From an uncultured Pelagibacteraceae bacterium (GTDB taxonomy: Bacteria; Pseudomonadota; Alphaproteobacteria; Pelagibacterales; Pelagibacteraceae): a stretch of 64,000 nucleotides of DNA. Both the position numbers and the translations under genes were made by a program. Positions 11,356 to 19,709 of the stretch are shown here, piece by piece. The notes below the pieces were generated by a model, which was not told the DNA's origin, did not search any database, and worked only from the letters and a program-made list of their open reading frames with translations. The number at the start of each line of letters is the position of its first letter. Position 1 is the stretch's first letter. The stretch covers positions 92,333-156,332 of the forward strand of contig CACNVR010000002.1 in NCBI GenBank assembly GCA_902623975.1. The letters are read 5' to 3'.

Positions 11356-12249
11356 ATGCAAAATACTAAGGCATATATAATGCTAGTATGTGCAACATTA
11401 TTTTGGGCAGGAAACTTTACATTAGCAAAGCTTGCTTACTTAGAAAATATACCTCCAAATTCACTCGCATTTTTAAGGTGGTGCCTAGTATGGATAATAT
11501 TACTTCCCTTCACTTATAAAGAGATATTAAAATTAAAAAATCAAATTAAGGAAAATTTATCGTTATTTCTTATTCTAGGTTCTACTAGTGTATGTATATT
11601 TACTTCTTTTACTTATAACGCTTTAAATTACACTCAAGTAATTAATGCATCACTTTTTAATACCGCAATACCTGTAACAATAATTTTAGTTTGTTTTTTA
11701 TTAAAAATTGAAAAAACAAATATTTTTCAAATATCTGGATTACTTATTTCAGTTTTAGGAATTTTAGCTATTATTACTAAACTTGACCTAAATATTTTAC
11801 TTACCTTAAATTTTAACAAAGGAGATTTATTTATGGTCGGTGCAATTATTTCTTGGGGTATATATTCTGCGTATTTGAGAAAAAGAACCTTCGAAGTATC
11901 TTTACTTGCTCTTGTCCAAATAATTTGCACATTTGGATTAATTTTTCTTTTGCCTCTATTTATTTTAGATATGACACAAGGCAAAATTATTATGATGAGT
12001 AGTAATTTTTTTTATATTTTAGCTTATGTTGCAATATTTCCAAGTATTGGATCTTATTATTGTTGGGCAGGAGCTGTTTCTATCATTGGAGCAAATAGAG
12101 CTGGAATATTTTTATCTTTAATTCCATTATTCAGTACTTTGATGGCGATATTTTTTTATAATGAACAATTTCAATTTTTTCACTTGATTGGAGCAATTTT
12201 GATTATATTAGGTTTATTTTTATCAAATAAGGAAATTAAAAATGCTTAA
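11356..12249 (+). CDS. EamA/DMT-family membrane transporter
   Basis: A 297-residue membrane protein with ten predicted helices in two EamA repeats (about residues 5-137 and 150-290). LFWAGNFTLAKLA near the start and GAILIILGLFLSNKE at the end are typical. Members export amino acids or other small metabolites, but the substrate cannot be read from the sequence. It overlaps the next gene by 8 bases. Confidence 0.88.
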   Translation: MQNTKAYIMLVCATLFWAGNFTLAKLAYLENIPPNSLAFLRWCLVWIILLPFTYKEILKLKNQIKENLSLFLILGSTSVCIFTSFTYNALNYTQVINASLFNTAIPVTIILVCFLLKIEKTNIFQISGLLISVLGILAIITKLDLNILLTLNFNKGDLFMVGAIISWGIYSAYLRKRTFEVSLLALVQIICTFGLIFLLPLFILDMTQGKIIMMSSNFFYILAYVAIFPSIGSYYCWAGAVSIIGANRAGIFLSLIPLFSTLMAIFFYNEQFQFFHLIGAILIILGLFLSNKEIKNA

Positions 12250-13195
12250 AGTTGCAATTTTAGATGATTATCAAAATGTCTCTGAACAATTCGTAAATTT
12301 AGAAAATTTATCAGGAAAATATGAGTTTAAAATTTTTAGTGAACCATTTGTTGATGAGACAGATGCAATTGAACAATTAGCTGACTTTGAAGCACTTCTA
12401 GTTATGCGTGAGAGAACACCAATGACTAAGAATTTAGTCGATAATCTAAAAAAATTAAAATTTATCATTACAAGCGGCATGAGAAATAGATCAATTGATC
12501 TAGAAGCAACTCAAAAAAGAAAAATTATAGTTTGTGGGACTGAGTCAAATCTTAATCCAACACCAGAATTAACTTGGGGATTAATTTTAGGACTAGCTAG
12601 AAATTTTAAAGAGGAGATTGACAATATGTATCAAGGTTATTGGCAAACTACTGTAGGAGTAGAGTTAAAAGGTAAAGTTTTAGGTTTGATTGGCTTAGGT
12701 AGAGTTGGTTCACAGGTTGCAAAAATTGGCAAAGCTTTCGGTATGCAGGTTATGGCCTGGAGTGAAAATTTAGATTTAGATAAATGTAAAGAATTGGAAG
12801 TTTTACCATGTAGTAAAGAAGATTTGATTTCTAACTCAGATTTTTTATCCATTCATGTCCAAGGAGGTGAAAGGTATAGAAATTGTATTACTATAAAAGA
12901 ATTAGATAAAATGAAAAAAACATCTTTCTTAATTAATACCTCAAGAGGACCTATAATAAATGAGGATGATTTAATTATTGCTTTATCAACTAATGAAATA
13001 GCTGGTGCTGGTTTAGATGTTTATGATAAAGAGCCTTTGTCAGAAAATAACAAATTAAGATTTTTACCAAATGCTCTGTTGACACCTCATATTGGTTACG
13101 TAACTGCAGAAAATTATAATCTGTTTTATAATCAGATGATTGAGGCATTGGAGTCTTGTGTAAATGGCAATCCAATACGACTAATTAAAGAATGA
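12242..13195 (+). CDS. D-isomer-specific 2-hydroxyacid dehydrogenase
   Basis: A 317-residue NAD-dependent dehydrogenase of the D-3-phosphoglycerate/D-lactate dehydrogenase superfamily. The Rossmann motif LGLIGLGRVGSQVAKIGKAF is at about residues 143-162. The catalytic triad residues are in NTSRGPIINE (Arg), AGLDVYDKEPL (Glu) and LTPHIGYVT (His). It lacks the regulatory ACT domain of long SerA enzymes. The substrate is uncertain; a 2-hydroxyacid linked to the 2-keto acids made by the upstream oxidase would be plausible. Confidence 0.87.
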   Translation: MLKVAILDDYQNVSEQFVNLENLSGKYEFKIFSEPFVDETDAIEQLADFEALLVMRERTPMTKNLVDNLKKLKFIITSGMRNRSIDLEATQKRKIIVCGTESNLNPTPELTWGLILGLARNFKEEIDNMYQGYWQTTVGVELKGKVLGLIGLGRVGSQVAKIGKAFGMQVMAWSENLDLDKCKELEVLPCSKEDLISNSDFLSIHVQGGERYRNCITIKELDKMKKTSFLINTSRGPIINEDDLIIALSTNEIAGAGLDVYDKEPLSENNKLRFLPNALLTPHIGYVTAENYNLFYNQMIEALESCVNGNPIRLIKE

Positions 13196-13878
13196 TAAAT
13201 CAATTAAGATACTATTATTATCTTTTTTATCGTCCAAAGATTTTTTTTCCAAAAAAAAGTTATTCATTACTAGGTGAAGACACCTTCTTAAAAAAATATT
13301 TTAGTAAACAAAAAAAAGGCTTTTATATAGATGTGGGTTGTTATCATCCTTTATCAGGAAATAATACTTATTTACTTTACAAAAAGGGATGGCACGGAAT
13401 GAATTTTGATATAAGTGAATTATCTATAGATCTTTTTAATTTTTTTAGGAAAAAAGATAGAAACATTTGGTGTGGTATTTCGAATAAAAGTGGAAAAAAA
13501 AAGATTTTTTTTAGAAAAAAATTGAATATGCTTAATACACTTAATAAAGATATTGCTAAAATTCATTTTAAAAATGGCTTCAATACATCATCTATTAGAG
13601 TTAATACTTTAAATTACTTTTTGAAAAAATTCTACAATTCAAAAATTAAAATAGATTTACTTAAAATTGATGTAGAGGGTGAAGAAATGAATGTTCTAAA
13701 ATCAATTAATTTTAAGTTTTATAGACCCAAAATAATTTCTATTGAGATACATAATCAAAACTCAATTTATGAAGATAATACGAATTATTTTAAAACAAAT
13801 AAGATTTATAAGTTTTTGGTTACAAAAAAATATAAATTAATTTGGAGAAAAAAATATTCATTTATTTTTAGAGGATAG
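13192..13878 (+). CDS. FkbM-family methyltransferase
   Basis: A 228-residue SAM-dependent methyltransferase of the FkbM (Methyltransf_21) type. KGFYIDVGCYHPLSGNNTYL at about residues 42-61 is the SAM-binding motif I region, and KIDLLKIDVEGEEMNVL at about 154-170 is the conserved acidic strand. The N-terminal 35 residues are basic and aromatic. The gene overlaps the upstream dehydrogenase by 4 bases (ATGA). FkbM proteins often O-methylate sugars or lipids; no substrate can be assigned. Confidence 0.8.
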   Translation: MINQLRYYYYLFYRPKIFFPKKSYSLLGEDTFLKKYFSKQKKGFYIDVGCYHPLSGNNTYLLYKKGWHGMNFDISELSIDLFNFFRKKDRNIWCGISNKSGKKKIFFRKKLNMLNTLNKDIAKIHFKNGFNTSSIRVNTLNYFLKKFYNSKIKIDLLKIDVEGEEMNVLKSINFKFYRPKIISIEIHNQNSIYEDNTNYFKTNKIYKFLVTKKYKLIWRKKYSFIFRG

Positions 13879-13885
13879 ATTTTTT

Positions 13886-14782
13886 ATGGCAACTCTCCCA
13901 ATCATAAATCATGAAGATTATTTTGCGAAGATTGGTGATGATCATAAATTTCCAATAAATAAGTTTGGTGAACTTGCAAACTATCTAAAAAAAATTAAGA
14001 TAACAAAAAAATTTTACATACCATATCCATGCTCTGACGAAACTCTAATGAGAGCTCACTCAAAAAAGTATATTGATCAAATAAAAAATAAAACCCTAGA
14101 TGATAACGGCATAAAAAAGATTGGTTTTCCGCTAGTTGATAGTGTAGTTCAAAGATCTTTAGTTGCGACTGGTGGAACTGTTTTAGCATCAAAGCTTGCA
14201 ATAAATTTTGGCCTAGCATGCAATACTGCTGGAGGAAGTCATCATGCAAATTTTGATTGTGGTGCTGGATATTGTGTGTTCAATGATGTGGCTGTTGCAG
14301 CAAAATATCTCATCAATCGTGGGCTTGCTGGAAAAATTTTAATCGTTGATTTAGACGTTCATCAAGGAAATGGAAGTGCAGATATTTTTAAGAATGATAA
14401 GAATGTATTTACTTTTAGTATGCATTCAAGAACAAATTACCCAGCAAAAAAATCTAAAAGTGATCTTGACGTAGAGCTCGAAGATAATATGGAGGATAAA
14501 GAATATTTAAAGATACTTAAGTTTTATTTAGATCAATTGAATCAGGAAAATTTTGATTATGTCTTTTATATAGCTGGTGTTGATATTCATTTTAATGATC
14601 GATTAGGAAAATTAAAAATTTCTGATGAGGGTATAAGATCAAGAGATGAAATCGTGACAGAAAACTTTTTCTCAAAAGGAGTTCCTCTTTGTGGTGTTTT
14701 AGGTGGTGGATATAATAAAGACTTCAGTAAACTTGTAGAATTACATTCTATTTTACATCAATCCTGTGCTAAATTATTATAA
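13886..14782 (+). CDS. Histone-deacetylase-superfamily amidohydrolase
   Basis: A 298-residue protein of the arginase/deacetylase fold. Zinc-site and catalytic landmarks are present: GGSHHANFDCGAGYCVFND (His-His pair), LIVDLDVHQGNG (DxH zinc ligands), YIAGVDIHFNDRLGKL and GVLGGGYN. Bacterial members hydrolyse acetylated polyamines or other N-acetyl compounds, or act as lysine deacetylases. The substrate is unknown and bacterial histones are not implied. The gene starts 7 bases after the FkbM gene. Confidence 0.88.
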   Translation: MATLPIINHEDYFAKIGDDHKFPINKFGELANYLKKIKITKKFYIPYPCSDETLMRAHSKKYIDQIKNKTLDDNGIKKIGFPLVDSVVQRSLVATGGTVLASKLAINFGLACNTAGGSHHANFDCGAGYCVFNDVAVAAKYLINRGLAGKILIVDLDVHQGNGSADIFKNDKNVFTFSMHSRTNYPAKKSKSDLDVELEDNMEDKEYLKILKFYLDQLNQENFDYVFYIAGVDIHFNDRLGKLKISDEGIRSRDEIVTENFFSKGVPLCGVLGGGYNKDFSKLVELHSILHQSCAKLL

Positions 14783-14786
14783 CTTG

Positions 14787-15155
14787 ATGAAAAAAAATCC
14801 AAACCTTTCAGCTGAGCAAAAATTAGTAATGTTTGAGGATGGAACTGAACCTCCAGGTACAAGTGAATTAAATAATGAAAAAAGAGAGGGGAGTTATCAT
14901 TGTGCCAATTGTGGTATCAAATTATTCGATTCTAAATCAAAATATGAGAGTGGGTCTGGATGGCCTTCGTTTTACGAGTCTTTACCAGATGTTTTTGAGA
15001 CAAAAACTGATTATTTGATTGGTTACGCTCGCACCGAGTATCATTGTAAAAATTGTAACGCTCACCATGGTCATATTTTTGAAGATGGTCCACAGCCCAC
15101 AGGCAAACGGTATTGTAATAATGGAGTTTGTTTAGTGTTTAATGAAAAAAAGTAA
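14787..15155 (+). CDS. msrB: Peptide-methionine (R)-S-oxide reductase
   Basis: Repairs the R form of methionine sulfoxide in proteins. The 122-residue protein has the two zinc CxxC pairs (HCANCG and HCKNCN), the substrate motif SGSGWPSFYE, and the resolving/catalytic region GPQPTGKRYCNNGVC with the catalytic Cys in RYC. An additional Cys lies four residues later. I choose the ATG at 14787 because the upstream GTG at 14766 would force a 17-base overlap with the previous gene and add a non-family leader. Confidence 0.95.
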   Translation: MKKNPNLSAEQKLVMFEDGTEPPGTSELNNEKREGSYHCANCGIKLFDSKSKYESGSGWPSFYESLPDVFETKTDYLIGYARTEYHCKNCNAHHGHIFEDGPQPTGKRYCNNGVCLVFNEKK

Positions 15156-15168
15156 TTTATTTAATAAT

Positions 15169-16002
15169 TTAAATCTCTAATTTAAAATCAATTGCCGGTG
15201 CACTGTGAGTAAGGCTACCTATTGATATTCTATTAACTCCAGTCGATGCAAATGATTTAACTGTTTTTAAATTAATATTTCCAGAGGCTTCAGTTTCATA
15301 GAATTTTTTTGCAATTTTGACCCCTTTTCTTAGATTTTTTAAATTCATGTTATCAAATAAAACGGTATTAAATTTTAAACCAATAATTTTTTTTAACTGT
15401 TTTAAATTATCAACTTCAACAGTAATTTTTCTACCTTTTTTATTCTTGATCGCTAATAAAACTATTTCTTGAATATTTGAATTAGCAATATGATTATCTT
15501 TAATTAAAAACTCATCACTTAAATTAAATCTATGATTAGTGCCACCACCTAAGTTCACAGCATATTTTTGGATAACTCTTAAAGAAGGGATTGTTTTTCT
15601 TGTACAGCATATTCTACATCTTTTTCCAGCTAACTTTACAAATCTATTGGTTTTTGTAGCTATACCTGAGATATGAGATAAAAAATTTAAGGCAACCCTC
15701 TCACCAATTAAAATATTTTTTGCATTTCCTTGTATAGTAGCAACTAAAGATTTTTTTTTAGCAAATGAGCCATCTTTTTTTTTTACAGAAAATCTAATTT
15801 TTTTATCTATTAGAGAAAAAGTATGTTTAGCAAATAACAAACCACCAACTATTGCATCTTGGTTTAGTATCAATTTAGCTTTAACGATCCTGTTTTTTTT
15901 TATTAGGTCTGAGGTAATATCTCCTGATGGATAAAGGTCTTCATTAAGAGCAAGTTTGACAGTATTTTTTATGAAATTTTTACTAAGTTTAATTTTTGAC
16001 AC
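15169..16002 (-). CDS. nadC: Nicotinate-nucleotide pyrophosphorylase (carboxylating)
   Basis: Quinolinate phosphoribosyltransferase (277 residues) makes nicotinate mononucleotide from quinolinate and PRPP in NAD synthesis. Family motifs are EDLYPSGDITSDL (residues 16-28), RVALNFLSHISGIAT and CCTRKTIPSLRVIQKYAV, then GGTNHRFNLSDEFLIKDNH, and VEVDN and LFDNMN in the barrel. It lies 6 bases downstream of nadA and is co-transcribed with it. Confidence 0.97.
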   Translation of the reverse strand: MSKIKLSKNFIKNTVKLALNEDLYPSGDITSDLIKKNRIVKAKLILNQDAIVGGLLFAKHTFSLIDKKIRFSVKKKDGSFAKKKSLVATIQGNAKNILIGERVALNFLSHISGIATKTNRFVKLAGKRCRICCTRKTIPSLRVIQKYAVNLGGGTNHRFNLSDEFLIKDNHIANSNIQEIVLLAIKNKKGRKITVEVDNLKQLKKIIGLKFNTVLFDNMNLKNLRKGVKIAKKFYETEASGNINLKTVKSFASTGVNRISIGSLTHSAPAIDFKLEI

Positions 16003-16008
16003 AAAAAA

Positions 16009-16998
16009 TTATCTGCCAATAGCAACCATCTTTTCTACCGACAGTCTTGCTTTATCAATAGTTTCTTGATCCATAATAATTTCTCCAGTCTCATTTTCCA
16101 AACAATCTAAAATTTTTGGTAAAGTTATTTTTTTCATATGTGGACAGAGATTGCATGGCCTTATGAATTCTACATTTGGGTTTTCAACTTGAATATTATC
16201 GCTCATTGAACATTCAGTGACCATCATTACTTTCTTTGGTTGATTATCTTTTACGTAATTTATCATTCCTGAAGTTGATCCAGCAAAGTCACTTGCTTTT
16301 ATAACTTCTGGTGGGCACTCTGGGTGTGCAATTATTTTGATGCCTGGATTATTTTTTCTTATATTATTAATTTCATTTTCATTAAATTGATCATGAACTA
16401 TACAAATGCCTTTCCAAGAAATTATTTCCACATCCGTTTGTGATGCAACATATTTTGCAAGATAGTCATCTGGTAAAAAAATTACTTTTTTGACACCTAA
16501 AGATTTTACAATTTTAACTGCGTTGGCTGAAGTACAACACACATCAGTTTCTGCTTTCACATCAGCAGAGGTATTTACATAGGAGACAACAGGTACACCA
16601 GGATATTTTTCTTTTAATAGTCTAACATCTTTGCCTGTTATTGAGGAAGAAAGTGAGCATCCTGCATCCATATCAGGTAGCAAAACTTTTTTATTTGGAC
16701 TCATCAACTTTGCTGTCTCAGCCATAAAGTGAACACCTGCCATCACAATTATATCTGCTGAAGTTTTTGAAGCTTCAACAGCAAGCGCCAAAGAGTCAGC
16801 TGAGAAATCAGCAATACCATGATAAATTTCTGGAGTTTGATAATTATGAGCTAGGATGACTGCATTTTTTACTTTTTTTAATTTATTAATTTTATGAATA
16901 TATGGAGCATGAATTGACCATTCAATTTCAGGCATTACCTTTGAAATTTTTTGGTAAATTGGATCTGTTGCTTGCTTAACTTCTTGATTAAATTCCAT
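16009..16998 (-). CDS. nadA: Quinolinate synthase A
   Basis: The [4Fe-4S] enzyme that condenses iminoaspartate with dihydroxyacetone phosphate. Three cluster cysteines are visible in DMDAGCSLSSSI, AHPECPPEV and RPCNLCPHMK. I use the ATG at 16998 (329 residues); the open frame extends 5 codons further to a TTG at 17013. No nadB-type oxidase or aspartate dehydrogenase is in this window, so the source of iminoaspartate must be encoded elsewhere. Confidence 0.97.
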   Translation of the reverse strand: MEFNQEVKQATDPIYQKISKVMPEIEWSIHAPYIHKINKLKKVKNAVILAHNYQTPEIYHGIADFSADSLALAVEASKTSADIIVMAGVHFMAETAKLMSPNKKVLLPDMDAGCSLSSSITGKDVRLLKEKYPGVPVVSYVNTSADVKAETDVCCTSANAVKIVKSLGVKKVIFLPDDYLAKYVASQTDVEIISWKGICIVHDQFNENEINNIRKNNPGIKIIAHPECPPEVIKASDFAGSTSGMINYVKDNQPKKVMMVTECSMSDNIQVENPNVEFIRPCNLCPHMKKITLPKILDCLENETGEIIMDQETIDKARLSVEKMVAIGR

Positions 16999-17054
16999 AT
17001 TAAAATTTATCAATTTGAAACCTGCTTGTCATTGATTTAATGTGGGTCATATTT

Positions 17055-17140
17055 GCGGCCATGCTGAAATTGGTAGACAGGCACGGTTGAGGGCCGTGTG
17101 GACTCAGTCCATGAGAGTTCGAGTCTCTCTGGCCGCACCA
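17055..17140 (+). tRNA. tRNA-Leu (anticodon GAG)
   Basis: A class II tRNA with encoded CCA. The seven-base acceptor stem GCGGCCA pairs fully with TGGCCGC. The D stem is CTG/CAG. The anticodon stem CACGG/CCGTG encloses loop TTGAGGG, giving anticodon GAG for CUU/CUC leucine codons. The long variable arm TGGAC-TCA-GTCCA and T stem GAGAG/CTCTC around TTCGAGT complete the fold. It stands alone between divergent nadA and convergent ygfZ. Confidence 0.97.
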
Positions 17141-17145
17141 AAAAC

Positions 17146-18033
17146 TTAAATTTTTAGCCATTCAGGTAAAAAAATTTTAAATGTGCCATTTTTTGATTTA
17201 AGTGTTTGATTTTTATCAAAATTTTTATCAAGAAATTTTACTAATGCAAAAGGGTAATTGTCATTAATTAGGACCTTGCCGATTTCAATATCATTACAAT
17301 AAATTTTTTCATCTTCAGCAAGTTTACCGTCAATCATTTGAATAGGCAGTAATCTTTTTGAAAGCTTATTCTTGAGTTTTATTCTGGCGGTATTTTCTTG
17401 ACCAACATAACAACCCTTTTTAAAGTCTATTCCATTAAGTTCCTCATAATTACATTCGATACCAAACAACTTATTTTTTAATTTATTCAAATTTTTTGGA
17501 ACAATTCCAAGTTTATGACTTTGATCATAATAGTTTTCAATTTTATCGTTTTTTAAATTCAATTTTTTGAGTGATAAATATAATTTCTCTAAATTTATAA
17601 TTAATCTAGCTCCTAATGCTCTATTTCTTGGATCTAAAATTACAGGATCCTCTCTATATCTAATAGTAAAACCCAGAGTATCTTTCGATCCATCAATTGT
17701 TAGATATTTTTCATACCCAAAACTTGCAACCACGAATTCGTTGCTTAAATTGAGAATTTCAACCTTTGATCTAATTTTATACAGTTTTAGTTGATTAAAA
17801 ATTTCTTCAGATTGTGTTTTTTCGCAATCAATAAAATAACCCGATTTATGTTTTACAATAATGAATTCATATAAAAACTTTCCTTGGGGTGTCAACAATG
17901 ATGCAAAACAGCTAGAGTTATTAGTTACTTTATTTATGTCATTACTAATTAGATTTTGTAAAAAATTTTTTGCATCTAAACCGTGGACATAAAGAATGGC
18001 CCTATCTTCTAATATATAAACACTATTTTTCAT
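17146..18033 (-). CDS. ygfZ: Folate-binding YgfZ/CAF17-type Fe-S assembly protein
   Basis: A 295-residue GcvT-fold protein. The diagnostic motif FKKGCYVGQENTARIK (about residues 205-220, K-G-C-Y-x-G-Q-E) is the YgfZ signature rather than that of true aminomethyltransferase; a real gcvT occurs at 51738. The family uses tetrahydrofolate to support certain iron-sulfur enzymes. The stop codon lies 5 bases from the end of the convergent tRNA-Leu gene. The gene is divergent from the dihydroorotase. Confidence 0.9.
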   Translation of the reverse strand: MKNSVYILEDRAILYVHGLDAKNFLQNLISNDINKVTNNSSCFASLLTPQGKFLYEFIIVKHKSGYFIDCEKTQSEEIFNQLKLYKIRSKVEILNLSNEFVVASFGYEKYLTIDGSKDTLGFTIRYREDPVILDPRNRALGARLIINLEKLYLSLKKLNLKNDKIENYYDQSHKLGIVPKNLNKLKNKLFGIECNYEELNGIDFKKGCYVGQENTARIKLKNKLSKRLLPIQMIDGKLAEDEKIYCNDIEIGKVLINDNYPFALVKFLDKNFDKNQTLKSKNGTFKIFLPEWLKI

Positions 18034-18076
18034 ATTTGATTGATACCTAATTTTAATATAAGTACTTTTCTTTAAA

Positions 18077-19384
18077 ATGTTAGATCTAATAATAAAAAAT
18101 GGAAAGTGTTATATTGATGGTGAGCTAAAAGAAGCAGATGTTTCGGTTAAAGATGGAAAAATTCTAAATATTGGCCAAATTTCTGATGATGCAAAAAATT
18201 TAATTGATGCAAAAGGTCTTACCGTTCTCCCTGGATGTATAGATACTCAAACTCATTTTAGAGAACCAGGTTCTACTGATACTGAAGATCTTCATTCAGG
18301 AAGTCGCGCTGCTGTTGCAGGAGGTATAACAGCTGTGTTCGAAATGCCAAATACAAATCCACCAACTTCAAATAAAAAAGAATTTCAAAGAAAATTAGAT
18401 TTAGCTAAAAATAGAATGTATTGTAATTATGCTTTTTATTTTGGTGCAACAGCCGATAATGCAGATGATTTAGCATCGTTGAAGGATTTAGAGGGATGTT
18501 GTGGCATAAAACTTTTTGCTGGATCCTCTACAGGAAATCTTTTAGTTGCAGATGAAAAAGATATTGAAAAAGTATTTCAAAATAGTTCTAAAGTAGTTGC
18601 AGTTCACTCAGAAGATGAAGAAATTTTAAACCAAAATAAAAAATTGATAAAGAAGGGAGATGTTCATTCGCACCCTACATGGAGAAGTGAGGAATGTGCT
18701 ATGTCCTCTACGAGGAGAATAGTAAGATTAGCTGAGCAATATAACAAAAAAGCTCACGTTCTTCATATTACCACAAAACAAGAAATTGATTTTTTATCTC
18801 AGCACAAAGGCAATATTACTTTTGAAATTACACCTCAGCATTTAACTATTTATGCTCCTGATTGTTACGACAAACTTGGTACATATGCACAGATGAACCC
18901 TCCGTTAAGGGACAAATCTCACTATGATAGATTATGGTATGCAGTTAGAAATAATCTTAATGATACAATTGGATCTGATCATGCACCACATTTAAAAAAG
19001 AATAAGGATAAAGAGTACCCTGGCTCACCATCTGGAATGCCAGGCGTTCAAACTTTAATGCCAGTTATGCTTAATCATATAAATGAGGAAAGATTATCAC
19101 TTAATCAATTAATGAATTTAGTATGTGAAAACCCTGTTAAAATTTTTGGAATTAAGAATAAAGGATTTATTAAAGTAGGTTTTGATGCAGACTTTACTAT
19201 TGTTGATATGAATAAAAAAATTGTTATTAAAAATGAAAATATTGAGAGTAAATGTGGATGGTCACCATTTGATGGATATGAATTTAAAGGAACACCAGTT
19301 TCAACTATTATTGCGGGTAAAATTAAAATGAGAGATGGTAAAATTTTAGGAGATCCAGAGGGAACTCCTTTACAATTTAATTGA
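18077..19384 (+). CDS. pyrC: Dihydroorotase (class I type, variant metal motif)
   Basis: A 435-residue cyclic amidohydrolase expected to interconvert carbamoyl-aspartate and dihydroorotate in pyrimidine synthesis. Supporting motifs are THFREPGSTDTEDL, FEMPNTNPPT, GIKLFAGSSTG and GSDHAPH. The usual HxH metal pair reads Q58-T-H60 (DTQTHFREPG), so the first His is replaced by Gln. I recall a DTQ version in other alphaproteobacterial members, so this may be a subfamily trait. Related hydantoinase-like amidohydrolases cannot be fully excluded. Confidence 0.85.
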   Translation: MLDLIIKNGKCYIDGELKEADVSVKDGKILNIGQISDDAKNLIDAKGLTVLPGCIDTQTHFREPGSTDTEDLHSGSRAAVAGGITAVFEMPNTNPPTSNKKEFQRKLDLAKNRMYCNYAFYFGATADNADDLASLKDLEGCCGIKLFAGSSTGNLLVADEKDIEKVFQNSSKVVAVHSEDEEILNQNKKLIKKGDVHSHPTWRSEECAMSSTRRIVRLAEQYNKKAHVLHITTKQEIDFLSQHKGNITFEITPQHLTIYAPDCYDKLGTYAQMNPPLRDKSHYDRLWYAVRNNLNDTIGSDHAPHLKKNKDKEYPGSPSGMPGVQTLMPVMLNHINEERLSLNQLMNLVCENPVKIFGIKNKGFIKVGFDADFTIVDMNKKIVIKNENIESKCGWSPFDGYEFKGTPVSTIIAGKIKMRDGKILGDPEGTPLQFN

Positions 19385-19709
19385 TTTTACCAGTAAAGGT
19401 ATTTACTAAAACAACACCAATAACAATTAAGAATAATCCTAATATTGCTTGCCAAGCTAATGTTTGTTTGAAAAAAATGTAACCCAATATTGCTATAGTA
19501 AATATCCCAAGACCACTCCAAGTAGCATAGACTATAGCTATTGGAAGTTTGTTCACAACAAAAGTAAGTAAATAAAAAGCAGTTAAATAAAATATTGTAA
19601 GTAAACTTGTTGGAACCAATTTAGTAAAGTTTTGTGAAACTGGTAAGAGCATAGTACCAGCAACTTCACAAAAAATTGCTCCTATTAAAAATAAGTAAGT
19701 TTTAAGCAC
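19377..19709 (-). CDS. Small multidrug resistance (SMR) family transporter
   Basis: A 110-residue, four-helix membrane protein. The essential membrane Glu is in GAIFCEVAGTMLL (about residue 15), and YATWSGLGIF in helix 3 matches EmrE. Typical SMR length. Members exchange protons for cationic drugs or quaternary amines; some export guanidinium. Its 3' end overlaps the convergent dihydroorotase gene by 8 bases, and its start overlaps the end of prpE by 8 bases, so it is probably translated from the prpE message. Confidence 0.93.
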   Translation of the reverse strand: MLKTYLFLIGAIFCEVAGTMLLPVSQNFTKLVPTSLLTIFYLTAFYLLTFVVNKLPIAIVYATWSGLGIFTIAILGYIFFKQTLAWQAILGLFLIVIGVVLVNTFTGKIN

